The notes: generated by a model from the letters alone, not told the origin. Counted from the first letter of the stretch, positions 14,892 to 23,118 are shown. The stretch is 34,582 nt of DNA from Planctomycetota bacterium (GCA_963205385.1 CAUJKE010000208.1:1-34582); one strand, 5' to 3'. Numbers and translations are program-made.

Positions 14892-16652
14892 TTACTTCGG
14901 GCGGGGCGGTTCCGCGTTGACCACTTCGGCCCCAAACGCCTCCATCGTCTGCTGGACGAGCGGATGGCGTTCGAGTTCCTTCATCAACAGGCGTTTGTTG
15001 GGGGCAGGCGTCGGCCGTTCGGTCGGCCTGGCTTTCCCCGGCAGGAGTTCAAAATCGACCCGGATGATTTCGCCCGTCAAATCGCTGAGGGCTTTCTCAA
15101 ATCGGGACCGGCTGTTCGGCCGCTCGCAGAACTCCTTGTGGGTAATATACTCCGCAGGAAAGGAAGCAACCAGTCGATTTGGCCCAGAACTTGCTACTTG
15201 AGCGGCCAGGCGGCCCATGTCGGCCACCATATCTCCCATATTATCAAGGACTTGCTGCCAAATCTCGGTTGCGTTGGCCGGGGTCAAAATGCCCTCAGAA
15301 GATGCCGCTCGAGGCGGCTGAGCCGGCTCATTCAACGGCTCAGCGGTTATGTGTTCCGTTTTTTTTTGAACCGTAGCAGGCCCCGGCGCCGCCGGGCCGC
15401 GCGCAGTGCCCGGAGCCGCGGGCGCAGGCGAATTAGGACGAGTTGCCGGCCCGCCTGCGTGAGAACCCGCCGCCGGAACCGCACCCCCCCGCAGACTAGC
15501 AAGCACGCTTGCCAGTTCATCCAGCGCTTCGAGTTGGCAGATCCGCACAACGGCCACTTCGAGCAGCACGCGGGGGTGCATGCTCGTCTTCATCCGCACC
15601 AAGGCATGATCGACAATCTGGAGCATGGCCAGCAGCGTTTCCGCGCCGAGCTTGCGCCCATTCTCGACCAGCAGCGCGTATTCATCAGCGGCGCTGTGCA
15701 GCATGAGGTCCGGCGAGCCGCCTACGGTCGCGGTCAGCATGTCGCGCAAGTAGCCGAGCAACTGTTCGGCCAACTGCCCGACATCGACCCCTTCCCGCGT
15801 CGCGGTGTCGATAGACGCCAGCGCCGTCGCCGCGTCGCGGTTCGCCAACTGCTCCATCAGCTCCGCCAAGCGCGCTCCGCGGGCCGTGCCCAGCATGCGA
15901 TGCACTTCTTCCACGGTGATCTCTTGTTCGCACACGCTGAGCAGTTGCTCAAGCAGCGACTGGCTATCGCGCATCGAGCCGGCCGCGCGCCGCGCGAGCA
16001 GCTTGAGCGCCTCCGGCTCCGCGGTCAGACCTTCGTTCTTGGCGATCTCGCTCAGCCGCTTTTGAATCGCATCGGTGGCGACCGGCGCAAAGTCAAACCG
16101 CTGGCAGCGCGAGAGAACCGTGATCGGCAGTTTCTCGGGATTGGTCGTGCAGAACACGAACTTCACATGCTCCGGCGGCTCCTCCAACGTCTTCAGCAGC
16201 GCGTTGAAGGATTCGGTTGTCAGCATGTGGACTTCGTCGATGATGTAAATCTTGAAGCGCGAGCGGCTCGGCCGGATCGCCACGTTCGCCCGCAGTTGGC
16301 GAATGTCATCGATGCCGCGGTTGCTGGCGCCGTCGATCTCGATGACATCGACATCGCCGCCGCCGGTGATGCTCACGCAGGACTCGCACTTGTTGCATGG
16401 CGACGGCGTGGGGCCTTGTTCGCAATTCAGCGCCTTGGCGAAAATCCGCGCCGTGGAAGTCTTGCCGGTTCCCCGCGCGCCGGTGAATAGATAAGCGTGG
16501 CCCACGCGCTCCGTCGTGATTGCCGTGGAGAGCCCGTGCGCGACATGCGGCTGGCCCACCAATTCGTCAAACAATTGCGGCCGATACTTGCGGGCAACGA
16601 CTTGATAAGAGCCTGCTTCGCGGCGGGCTTGGGGCGGGGACTCGTTCGGCAT
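14892..16652 (-). CDS. dnaX: DNA polymerase III subunits tau/gamma, with a probable programmed slippage site
   Basis: A 586-residue clamp-loader ATPase. Numbering from the start at 16652, features are Walker A GARGTGKTSTA (about 58-68), four zinc cysteines in CEQGPTPSPCNKCESC, Walker B IIDEVH (about 138) and the SRC arginine-finger motif at about 181-183. Domain III ends near residue 390, then a Pro/Ala-rich linker and the tau-specific C-terminal region. The linker codons CAA AAA AAA ACG (Q429 onwards) form a nine-A run. A one-base deletion would give a 434-residue product and a one-base insertion 437 residues, close to E. coli gamma (431). A perfect stem-loop follows. The ATG at 16652 has GAGGAG upstream; longer in-frame starts run into the SRP RNA gene. 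First gene of dnaX-ybaB-recR. Confidence 0.97.
   Translation of the reverse strand: MPNESPPQARREAGSYQVVARKYRPQLFDELVGQPHVAHGLSTAITTERVGHAYLFTGARGTGKTSTARIFAKALNCEQGPTPSPCNKCESCVSITGGGDVDVIEIDGASNRGIDDIRQLRANVAIRPSRSRFKIYIIDEVHMLTTESFNALLKTLEEPPEHVKFVFCTTNPEKLPITVLSRCQRFDFAPVATDAIQKRLSEIAKNEGLTAEPEALKLLARRAAGSMRDSQSLLEQLLSVCEQEITVEEVHRMLGTARGARLAELMEQLANRDAATALASIDTATREGVDVGQLAEQLLGYLRDMLTATVGGSPDLMLHSAADEYALLVENGRKLGAETLLAMLQIVDHALVRMKTSMHPRVLLEVAVVRICQLEALDELASVLASLRGGAVPAAGSHAGGPATRPNSPAPAAPGTARGPAAPGPATVQKKTEHITAEPLNEPAQPPRAASSEGILTPANATEIWQQVLDNMGDMVADMGRLAAQVASSGPNRLVASFPAEYITHKEFCERPNSRSRFEKALSDLTGEIIRVDFELLPGKARPTERPTPAPNKRLLMKELERHPLVQQTMEAFGAEVVNAEPPRPK
15317..15367 (-). promoter_or_regulatory. 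A9 slippery run plus stem-loop inside dnaX
   Basis: On the minus strand the nine A's (15367-15359) are followed by 14 bases and then GCTGAGCCG - 10-base loop - CGGCTCAGC (15344-15317), a perfect 9-bp stem. After the run, one alternative frame reads CGG AAC ACA TAA and the other AAC GGA ACA CAT AAC CGC TGA. Thermus thermophilus dnaX uses nine A's for transcriptional slippage; E. coli uses AAAAAAG with a downstream hairpin for -1 ribosomal frameshifting. This site combines features of both. Confidence 0.75.
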
Positions 16653-16707
16653 CCGTGGCTCCTCGCTGCGAGCCGAGACAATGGCAGGGGGATTGCGCCG
16701 CGGGATT

Positions 16708-16807
16708 GCGATTGAGAGGCCCTCGCACAAGAGTCACCCGCTTAGGGCTGCTCCGATTAAGGCCTGACCCGGTTCACGTATCCCCCTCGCGAGGGCCACT
16801 CAATCGC
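16708..16807 (-). ncRNA. ffs: Signal recognition particle RNA (small bacterial/4.5S type)
   Basis: On the minus strand the conserved Ffh-binding core is present: GTGAACCGGGTCAGGCC followed by GGAGCAGCCCTAAGCGGG, with the symmetric and AGCAG asymmetric loops of domain IV. The ends pair as GCGATTGAGTGGCCCTCGC with GCGAGGGCCTCTCAATCGC, 18 of 19 positions, giving a closed hairpin of about 100 nt. The apical segment reads CC-TTAATC-GG rather than the common GGAA tetraloop. It lies 55 bp upstream of dnaX on the same strand, a neighbourhood also known for SRP RNA genes in other bacteria. The boundaries are set by the terminal stem and may be off by a few bases. Confidence 0.9.
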
Positions 16808-17051
16808 AATCACTCCGCACCAAATAGGAACACAGAGTTGTACGCGGGAAGCCGTCCGCCGTCAAACCCCTGTCACCCGCACCTGCCGCCCGTCGCCGGA
16901 CTCGCGAGCGTTCGGAGATCGTCCCCCGATCACAATTCTGGCGACCTCGACTGCGGTTTTCCCCACTGCGCACACCATTGACTTCCCCATCTGATTAGCT
17001 AGGATGCTGATAATTCGCTAACAAACTAATTTTTTAAGTCCCCCTTTTTTC

Positions 17052-17486
17052 ATGCTCAAACGCGAAGAAATGCTCTGCTTCAGTCTCGGCGTTGCGATGC
17101 GGCGGATCAGCAAGATCTATGCCGACGCGCTGGCCGGGCATGAGATCACGCCGCCGCAGCTTTTTCTGTTGAGTTGCCTGGAAGCGGCAGATGGGCAAAA
17201 GCCGCGCGACCTGGCCGAGCAGGTTTGTCTTGACGCTAGTTCGCTGACCGGCTTGCTCGACCGGACCGAAAAGGCCGGGCTGATCGAGCGTCGCCCCGAT
17301 CCCGAGGATCGCCGCGCGTTGCGCATCCATCTTACCGAGCAGGGCCACAAGAGCCTTAGCGGACTCCATCCCGTGGTGGAAGAAGTGCACGCCCGCATCG
17401 AGCGCGAGTTCTTCGCGGACTACTCACCTCAAGAGCGCGAACTATTCAAGCAAATGTTGACGCGGATGCGCGAGGTCACGGGCTAA
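17052..17486 (+). CDS. MarR-family transcriptional regulator
   Basis: A 144-residue winged-helix regulator of typical MarR length. Helices at residues 1-30 form part of the dimer interface. The DNA-binding domain covers about residues 33-98, with recognition helix DASSLTGLLDRTEKAGLIER and the wing RRPDPEDRRALRIHLTEQG, whose D-x-R-D/A-R pattern is characteristic. C-terminal helices complete the dimer. MarR proteins usually repress nearby genes and release DNA on binding phenolic or oxidising ligands. The DinB-like gene follows 75 bp downstream on the same strand and is a possible target or operon partner. An upstream imperfect inverted pair TTAGC/GCTAA (16995-17022) could be an operator but is weak. 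Confidence 0.93.
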   Translation: MLKREEMLCFSLGVAMRRISKIYADALAGHEITPPQLFLLSCLEAADGQKPRDLAEQVCLDASSLTGLLDRTEKAGLIERRPDPEDRRALRIHLTEQGHKSLSGLHPVVEEVHARIEREFFADYSPQERELFKQMLTRMREVTG

Positions 17487-17561
17487 ATCACAGGCCAAAT
17501 CATAAGCTGAGCCGCGCGTTGCCGCTCGCTTTTCATTTTACTGCTTGCCGGGGAAAATTCG

Positions 17562-18056
17562 ATGAGCCAGGTCGATCGCTTACGTCGTCAACTCGAAAGC
17601 GCCCGCAACATGAGCCTCAAGTTGCTCAGCGACTTCAAGTCGCCTCAAGAGTGGACGCAGCAAGTCCATCCGCAAAGCAACCATGCGCTCTGGTTCGCCG
17701 GTCACATGGCGACCACCGACAACTTCTTCATCTCGATTGTGTCCCCTGAGCAAGCCAAAGATCTCGGCTCGTTTCAAACGCTGTTTGGCATGGGGTCGGA
17801 ACCCACTAGCGACGCGAGCGCCTATCCGGCCCCCGGCGAAGTGCTCGACGTGATGGCCGAACGCCGCGCCACATTGCTCGCGGTTCTCGCGAACCTCACC
17901 GAAGCCGACCTGGCCCAGCCCACTTCGCCAGGGACGCCTGCCTTTCTTCCCGACATCGCCTCGATCTTCGAGACCGCCATCTGGCACGAAGGGATGCACA
18001 GCGGGCAATTAACCGTCGCCCGGCGCGCCCTCGGTCATCAGCCTGTGATGGGGTGA
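17562..18056 (+). CDS. DinB-like four-helix-bundle protein
   Basis: A 164-residue protein of the DinB/YfiT superfamily. The metal-binding triad is visible: His48 in LWFAGHMATTDNF, and His142 and His146 in IWHEGMHSGQL. Many members are thiol-dependent transferases using bacillithiol, mycothiol or glutathione; others are damage-induced proteins of unknown activity. Nothing here fixes the thiol or the substrate. It follows the MarR gene in the same direction and is followed by a possible terminator at 18104-18118, then converges with hrpB. Confidence 0.88.
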   Translation: MSQVDRLRRQLESARNMSLKLLSDFKSPQEWTQQVHPQSNHALWFAGHMATTDNFFISIVSPEQAKDLGSFQTLFGMGSEPTSDASAYPAPGEVLDVMAERRATLLAVLANLTEADLAQPTSPGTPAFLPDIASIFETAIWHEGMHSGQLTVARRALGHQPVMG

Positions 18057-18103
18057 TCGCGACCGCTCCGAATGAGTCAGCGAGGAAACTGGCCACGATC
18101 CGC

Positions 18104-18128
18104 CGGCGAACGGCGCCGTTGTTATTCA
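18104..18128 (+). terminator. Possible intrinsic terminator after the DinB-like gene
   Basis: CGGCG-AACGG-CGCCG followed directly by TTGTTATT, a short GC stem with a U-rich tail. The stem is only five base pairs, and the tail reaches the last codon of the convergent hrpB. Confidence 0.4.
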
Positions 18129-20660
18129 GCCCCGCCCCTTCCGCTGCGCCACCGCCGTCCACGGATCTTCCGGCCAGGCGTGCTTAGGATAGCGGGCGCG
18201 CAGATCCTTGCGAACTTGCGGATAGGTGTTCGTCCAGAAGCTGCGTAAGTCGTCGGTCACTTGTTGCGGGCGCATGTTCGGCGCAAGTAGGTGCAGCAGG
18301 ACGCGAACTCTGCCGCCGGCGATGCGCGGCGTTTCAAGCAGGCCAAACACTTCTTGAATCCGCACCGCGAGCACCGGCGGCTGGGCGCCTTGATACTCCA
18401 GTCGAATCTGACTCCCACTGGGAACGGTGACGCGCTGGGGCGCTTCGCGCTCGATGGTTTGCAGTTGCGCGTGATCGAACAGGTTCTTCACATACATCAA
18501 CCACGGTCCGCGCCCCAGTTCCGCCAGCGAGCGGCAGTTGTAACCAACCAGCGGCAGCAATTCCTGCAGCGCGGCGTCATCCAGCACTGGCAACGCCAAC
18601 TCCGGCATCCAGTGGGCCAGCGCACGCACACGCTCAATGAAGTTCAGCGTTTCGTCGCCAAGCAGCGCAAACATGCGTTCCCACCGCTCGCGCGCGATGC
18701 TCGCCAGCGCCGCGGCGGTCGCTTGCGGATCGGGAAGCGCCGCTGGGACTTCCTCCAACAGCAGCGTCTCCCAATACGTGCGGCGGCGCGCTTGCAAGCG
18801 ATCATGCGCTTCATCGTAATCGACCTCCACGGTCGTCCGCACATGCGCCGGCGGCAGCCACTGGCGGTCGACGGCCGAAGCTTGCCGCACCAGCGCCTCG
18901 CTCGTATCGCCGGTGACATCCACGCACAGAAAGAACGGCGCCGCGCGTTCGAGCACGCTGCTGGGCGCGAGTTGCACCCCTTTGCCGCCGACCATCACCG
19001 CGCGGCGACTTTCAGGCTCACGGCGGCGCGCCAGACGGTCGCCAAAGGCGGCCAAGAGCGCCCGCAACAGCGGCTCGTCGTCCGCGGATAACGGACTGGC
19101 AGTAGCTTGCGCGCCGATCTGCCGCAGCAGTTGTTCCGCCACGCGGAGCACATTTTTGGCGCCGGCGCGGTGCAACGCGCCGTGGGCTGTTTCCAATTGT
19201 CCGGTCGTTGCAAATGTCTCCAGCGCCGCGACGCGCTCCGCCACATCGCTCCGCGCGTGATAACTGGCCGCGCGCGATCGCCCCGCGCCGGACGCGACGC
19301 GCGTGAACGGATCGCGCTCGGTCAGGAGCGCCGCGGCCAGCGCTGCTTCGCGCGGGCATCCTAATTCAACCCCGGCGAGCAACAGTCGAGCCACGCGGGG
19401 ATGGGCTGGCAGGCGAGCTAGTTGTTTGCCGAGTTCGGTGACTTGACCATCGACCACTGCGTCGAGTCGTTCCAGCAGCGCGAGCGCTTGTTCAAGCGCT
19501 GCCGGTCGTGGCGGTTCGAACCAGGGAAACTCTGCAAGGTCCGGCTCGATCCACGACTTGAGTTGCAACACCGGCCCCGCCAGATCCAAGCGGCGAATCT
19601 CAGGTTCATCAAACTCGGGGCGACTGCGCTGCGCCGCTTCCGGCCAGAGACGCAAGCAGTAGCCGGGCGCGGTGCGTCCCGCGCGGCCGGCCCGTTGTGC
19701 GGCCGACGCCTGCGAAATTGGCTCGATCTCGAGACGATCAACGCCGACGCGCGGATCGAATCGCAACACCCGCGCCAGCCCGCTATCGACAACGCCGGTC
19801 ACGCCTGCGATGGTGAGCGACGTTTCCGCGACGTTGGTCGAGAGAATGATTTTTCGTCGCGGCCCCGGCATGAGCACCGCGTCTTGCTGCTCCGGCGGAA
19901 GATCGCCGTATAGCTCATGCAGCGCGAGATTTTGCTCGCGGGCAAAAACGTCCAACGCGCGCGCCGCTTGGCGAATCTCGCCCACGCCTGGCAAAAAGAC
20001 CAGCACATCGCCGGTTGTCCTGTGCAGCACCTGCTGGGCGGCGGCGGCGACCAACTCCGCGAGTTGCCGCTTGTCGAGCGCGGGGGCATATTCGATCTCG
20101 ACCGGATGCAACCGCCCCGCGCTGACCACCACGGGGCACTGCGCGAGGTACGCGGCAATCGGTTCCGCGGCGAGCGTGGCCGACATTACGACGATCTTCA
20201 AATCCGGCCGAACCGAGAGTTGAAGCTGGCGAATCATCCCCAGCGCGAGCTCGCTGTTGAGATTGCGCTCATGGAACTCATCGAAAATGACCACGCCGAC
20301 GTCGTCCAGAAACGGATCGTCGTGCAGGCGGCGGAGCAGAATTCCTTCGGTGACAACCAGCACTCGCGTGCGGCGACTAGCCCGCTTCTCAAACCGCACC
20401 TGGTAGCCAATCTCGTCCCCCAACGCGCTGCCACGCTCACTGGCCATGCGAGCGGCGGTCGCCCGCGCTGCCAGGCGGCGCGGTTGCAAGACGACGACTT
20501 GCTGCTCGTCGGCCAAGCCGGCTTGCCAAATAGCGGGTGGCACGCGCGTTGTTTTGCCGGCCCCGGTCGGCGCTTGCAACACTACGGCGGCATGTTCGCG
20601 CAACGCCGCCAACACCTGCGGCAAGACGTCGTCAATCGGCAGGCGAACCAAAGGGGTCAT
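18126..20660 (-). CDS. hrpB: ATP-dependent RNA helicase HrpB
   Basis: An 844-residue DExH-box helicase of full HrpB length. Motif I is APTGAGKTTR (residues 30-39), motif II DEFH (127-130) and motif III SAT (160-162). The second RecA domain carries the STNVAETSLTIAGV and QRAGRAGRTAPGYCLRL motifs. The HrpB C-terminal domain is complete, ending with RPQQVTDDLRSFW and the YPKHAWPEDPW segment. These proteins are bacterial relatives of DEAH/RHA helicases; their cellular role is poorly defined. The gene starts nine bases after the MGMT stop on the same strand, indicating an MGMT-hrpB operon. Confidence 0.97.
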   Translation of the reverse strand: MTPLVRLPIDDVLPQVLAALREHAAVVLQAPTGAGKTTRVPPAIWQAGLADEQQVVVLQPRRLAARATAARMASERGSALGDEIGYQVRFEKRASRRTRVLVVTEGILLRRLHDDPFLDDVGVVIFDEFHERNLNSELALGMIRQLQLSVRPDLKIVVMSATLAAEPIAAYLAQCPVVVSAGRLHPVEIEYAPALDKRQLAELVAAAAQQVLHRTTGDVLVFLPGVGEIRQAARALDVFAREQNLALHELYGDLPPEQQDAVLMPGPRRKIILSTNVAETSLTIAGVTGVVDSGLARVLRFDPRVGVDRLEIEPISQASAAQRAGRAGRTAPGYCLRLWPEAAQRSRPEFDEPEIRRLDLAGPVLQLKSWIEPDLAEFPWFEPPRPAALEQALALLERLDAVVDGQVTELGKQLARLPAHPRVARLLLAGVELGCPREAALAAALLTERDPFTRVASGAGRSRAASYHARSDVAERVAALETFATTGQLETAHGALHRAGAKNVLRVAEQLLRQIGAQATASPLSADDEPLLRALLAAFGDRLARRREPESRRAVMVGGKGVQLAPSSVLERAAPFFLCVDVTGDTSEALVRQASAVDRQWLPPAHVRTTVEVDYDEAHDRLQARRRTYWETLLLEEVPAALPDPQATAAALASIARERWERMFALLGDETLNFIERVRALAHWMPELALPVLDDAALQELLPLVGYNCRSLAELGRGPWLMYVKNLFDHAQLQTIEREAPQRVTVPSGSQIRLEYQGAQPPVLAVRIQEVFGLLETPRIAGGRVRVLLHLLAPNMRPQQVTDDLRSFWTNTYPQVRKDLRARYPKHAWPEDPWTAVAQRKGRG

Positions 20661-20669
20661 GCGGCCACG

Positions 20670-21239
20670 TTAAACGAGCGTCCCTTCGCGGGCGAGCAAC
20701 TTTCGCTTCATGTCGAGACCTTCCGGCGCTGAATAGCCGCCGAGCGCGCCGCTGCTGCCGACAATACGATGGCACGGAACCACTAGTGGGAGACGATTGT
20801 GCGACATCACGCTCCCCACCGCCCGCGCCGCGCCAGGCGAACCCGCGAGTTGCGCCAGTTGTCCGTAAGAAAGGGTCTCGCCGGGGCCGACGCCGCGGCA
20901 GGCATCCAACACGCGACGTTGAAACGGCGTCACGCGACCGTAATCAACCGCGAGATCGGCAAAGTCGTCGTCGTTGCCAACCGCAAACGCTTGCAACCGT
21001 GCTATCACCTGGTCGATGGTCGAGTCGAGTTCGCGGGCGGCCGAAACTTTCACTTCGTCGAGCGCCGCGAGCGCCTCGCGCCGCGACTGATAGCCAAACG
21101 CCAACCGCGCGAGCGCCCCCCCGTGAAAAACCGCGGCCATCCAGCCCAAAGCGGAAGGAAACGCCACGACGAATTTTTCCGGCTCCAAAATCTTCCGCGC
21201 GGCTGGCTTCGCCCGCGCCGACGTAGCAGAATGAACCAT
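20670..21239 (-). CDS. ogt: Methylated-DNA--protein-cysteine methyltransferase (Ogt/MGMT)
   Basis: A 189-residue O6-alkylguanine-DNA alkyltransferase. The catalytic Cys156 sits in LVVPCHRIVGSSGALGGYS. The helix-turn-helix with the arginine finger is seen in TLSYGQLAQLAG...AARAVGSVMSHNRLP. The N-terminal domain resembles the Ogt half (ALARLAFGYQSRREALAAL). The protein transfers alkyl groups from O6-guanine to itself, a suicide repair reaction. The ATG at 21239 has GAGGAAGG at ideal spacing; an in-frame extension to 21296 is unlikely. It is the first gene of a pair with hrpB and divergent from the unknown gene at 21593. Confidence 0.96.
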   Translation of the reverse strand: MVHSATSARAKPAARKILEPEKFVVAFPSALGWMAAVFHGGALARLAFGYQSRREALAALDEVKVSAARELDSTIDQVIARLQAFAVGNDDDFADLAVDYGRVTPFQRRVLDACRGVGPGETLSYGQLAQLAGSPGAARAVGSVMSHNRLPLVVPCHRIVGSSGALGGYSAPEGLDMKRKLLAREGTLV

Positions 21240-21358
21240 GCTGGCCTTCCTCAATATACGAAAGTGTCTGGACAGCGCCCGGCAGGGCGGTTGCAACTAA
21301 AATGCCTTTGCGAACCGCAAAATCATGCCCCAACACTCGCCCTGCGGGCAGCAACCAC

Positions 21359-21387
21359 TTGGATGCGACCCGTCCGCATTCTATACT
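21359..21387 (+). promoter_or_regulatory. Candidate promoter of the unknown gene at 21593
   Basis: TTGGAT (21359-21364) and TATACT (21382-21387) with a 17-base spacer. The -10 matches 5/6 and the -35 only 3/6. It would give a leader of about 200 nt before the ATG at 21593. Confidence 0.4.
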
Positions 21388-21498
21388 GAACAAAGGTGAC
21401 GTTCCCAGTATCCCTTCTTGAAAAGGAGCTTCGTACAGACTGAGCATCGTCGGCAAGCAGTGCGGAGCCGCTTGTCTTGCGAGCACACGGCGGGCACG

Positions 21499-21524
21499 GC
21501 CGAGGCTTGACGAATCGCCTCGGC
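21499..21524 (+). promoter_or_regulatory. Leader stem-loop upstream of the unknown gene
   Basis: GCCGAGGC - ten-base loop - GCCTCGGC, a perfect 8-bp stem within the long leader, ending 68 bases before the start codon. It does not match a riboswitch class I can recognise. Confidence 0.4.
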
Positions 21525-21592
21525 TGGTAAGGATTCCAGGGGAAATGACTCCCCCACTCGCTGACACAACTTTGCCGAAAGGAAACATCGAG

Positions 21593-22336
21593 ATGTCTCG
21601 CTACGGAACTTTCAGCGACGATCATTACATTAACGTGACCCTGCACACGGAAATGGACCTCCCGCAAAATCGCGAGACGGTGCTCCATTATTTCGAGCAG
21701 GTTCAAAAAAAATACCCAACGATGCGGAATTTCTATGGCCGCGAGCGGGGCGAATATGTGCTGGAGGAAGACAAGGAGCAGGGGCACTACCGCTGGACCT
21801 CCGTCGAAGCGCGCCGCGTCAGTTCGGGGCAGGTCAATCCGGCCTCGTTCGATGACGCTCTCGAACAGCACACGCTCGTGCTGGACATGATTCCCTACGC
21901 GCTGAGCGTTAGCCCGCTGGATTGCGAATCGCTCAACGTGATGCTCGGTTTCGATTTTACCTATCGGGGCAACCACAACGAACTGTTAGCCGAGGCGCTC
22001 GGCCTAGTTCCGGCGTTTGAGAAGATGTCGGAAATCGAGGGGATCACGCTCGTGGGGCACGAACCGTCGATCCAGTTCGCGTTGGATACGGATTGCCGCG
22101 TGCAATGCCGCCTCAGCGTGGAGACGCGCACCAGCGCTTATCACGTCCGCACAGGCGAATATCCTGAAGAGCAACTCAGCGTCTATTTAACCGCGCGGCG
22201 CTACGGCAGCCTGGAAGCTGGCGAGACTTATGTCTCGACCATGCAGAAGCTGGCGGGCGTTTGTAAGGAACTGGTCGATAACTACATGATCGACAACGTC
22301 CTTCGCCCGCTGCAGCAGGCGATTGCCATTCGGTAG
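21593..22336 (+). CDS. Conserved protein of unknown function, cytoplasmic
   Basis: A 247-residue protein I do not recognise. No signal peptide, membrane segment or metal motif is visible. It begins MSRYGTFSDDHYINVTLHTE and alternates strand-like and helix-like stretches. Notable segments are VLHYFEQVQKKYPTMRNFYG, a block around SPLDCESLNVMLGFDFTYRG, and a C-terminal helix rich in Leu/Val. The ATG at 21593 has AAAGGA nine bases upstream, and codon use matches real neighbours. It is monocistronic, divergent from the MGMT-hrpB pair, preceded by an unusually long leader with a hairpin, and followed by a strong hairpin. It may be a lineage-specific planctomycete family. No function is proposed. 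Confidence 0.75.
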   Translation: MSRYGTFSDDHYINVTLHTEMDLPQNRETVLHYFEQVQKKYPTMRNFYGRERGEYVLEEDKEQGHYRWTSVEARRVSSGQVNPASFDDALEQHTLVLDMIPYALSVSPLDCESLNVMLGFDFTYRGNHNELLAEALGLVPAFEKMSEIEGITLVGHEPSIQFALDTDCRVQCRLSVETRTSAYHVRTGEYPEEQLSVYLTARRYGSLEAGETYVSTMQKLAGVCKELVDNYMIDNVLRPLQQAIAIR

Positions 22337-22377
22337 CGCACCAGTTCGTCCTGCGCCGTCGCCGCTTACAGTCGTGG

Positions 22378-22406
22378 CTTGTCCTCTCGCATGGTGAGAG
22401 GACAAG
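22378..22406. terminator. Bidirectional hairpin between convergent genes
   Basis: CTTGTCCTCTC - GCATGGT - GAGAGGACAAG, a perfect 11-bp stem. It is placed 42 bp after the unknown gene and 17 bp after the stop of the oppositely oriented ConA-like gene. There is no U-tract on either side. Confidence 0.6.
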
Positions 22407-22422
22407 TCATGCGCAGTCGCGG

Positions 22423-23118
22423 CTATTTCTGCTGCTCCACCTTCGTGCCGCGGAGCACGATTTGATCGTAATCCGCCGTGTCGTCGAACGTGCCGATGCC
22501 GATCTGTCCCCAGGCGAACGTCTTGTCGCTAGCGGTCATGCAGGGAGTGTCCATGTCGTCGTAGTAGATCTCGATCGTGCCGTCCTTCACCTTGCGCACC
22601 ACGCGAACGTGATGCCAGTCGTCGGTCCACTTGGTTCCCGCGGTGGTTTTGGTGGAGATCTTCGTGCGGGGGGCGTCGTTGACGATGAAAATCTGGTTGG
22701 CGTGGTCGTCGGTCTTGGCGCCTAAATGCACGTAGTAGAAGTGAGCCGGATCCTGATAGCCGAACACCAGGCAAGCGTCGCGATGACCGTAGTCGGGATG
22801 CGTGCTCTTAACCTGCACGTCCAGCACCATGTCGCCGACGATCACGTCCTTGAGCAACGCGATGTTGGTCGGGCTGCGATGCGGCGGCTTATACGCGCTT
22901 TGCTTGACGTGCTGGCTATAAACATGCCCGTCGCCATCCTTCTTAACCTCCCACTGCCTGGCATCAAACGGTTGCCAGTGGTCGGCCCCCTGTTCAAATC
23001 CGTCCTCGAAAACCACGGGCAATTTCTGATCCGCAGCCGAGAGGTGCGAAGCCAAAAACGACAATGAGCAAAGAATCGCGGCCACCGAAGCGGCCAAACG
23101 TGGCAGAAAGACGAGCAT
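22423..23118 (-). CDS. Exported ConA-like jelly-roll protein (3-keto-disaccharide hydrolase/DUF1080-like)
   Basis: A 231-residue protein with a signal peptide ending near SHLSAADQ. The mature part reads as a concanavalin-like beta-sandwich: VFEDGFEQGADHWQPFD, then WEVKKDGDGHVYSQH, VLDVQVKSTHPDYGHRDACL, FYYVHLGAK, WHHVRVVRKVKDGTIEIYYD and a closing WGQIGIGTFDDTADYDQIVL. This layout is shared by 3-keto-disaccharide hydrolase-like (DUF1080) and LamG-like proteins that are expanded in planctomycetes and linked to polysaccharide use. No catalytic residue can be named. It lies between the hairpin at 22378 and palindrome-repeat locus 2. Confidence 0.75.
   Translation of the reverse strand: MLVFLPRLAASVAAILCSLSFLASHLSAADQKLPVVFEDGFEQGADHWQPFDARQWEVKKDGDGHVYSQHVKQSAYKPPHRSPTNIALLKDVIVGDMVLDVQVKSTHPDYGHRDACLVFGYQDPAHFYYVHLGAKTDDHANQIFIVNDAPRTKISTKTTAGTKWTDDWHHVRVVRKVKDGTIEIYYDDMDTPCMTASDKTFAWGQIGIGTFDDTADYDQIVLRGTKVEQQK

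Noticed and set aside
14964-16490. A 508-codon open frame on the plus strand opposite dnaX
   Set aside because: It lies entirely antisense to a certain gene, is rich in Arg/His/Gln, and has no domain; long antisense frames are expected at this GC content. The same applies to plus-strand frames opposite the HNH gene (3527-4351), the FG-GAP gene (29667-30710) and the ceramidase-like gene (32619-33875).
16995-17022. MarR operator TTAGC/GCTAA upstream of the MarR gene
   Set aside because: Half-sites of only five bases with a long spacer; too weak to call without relatives for comparison.
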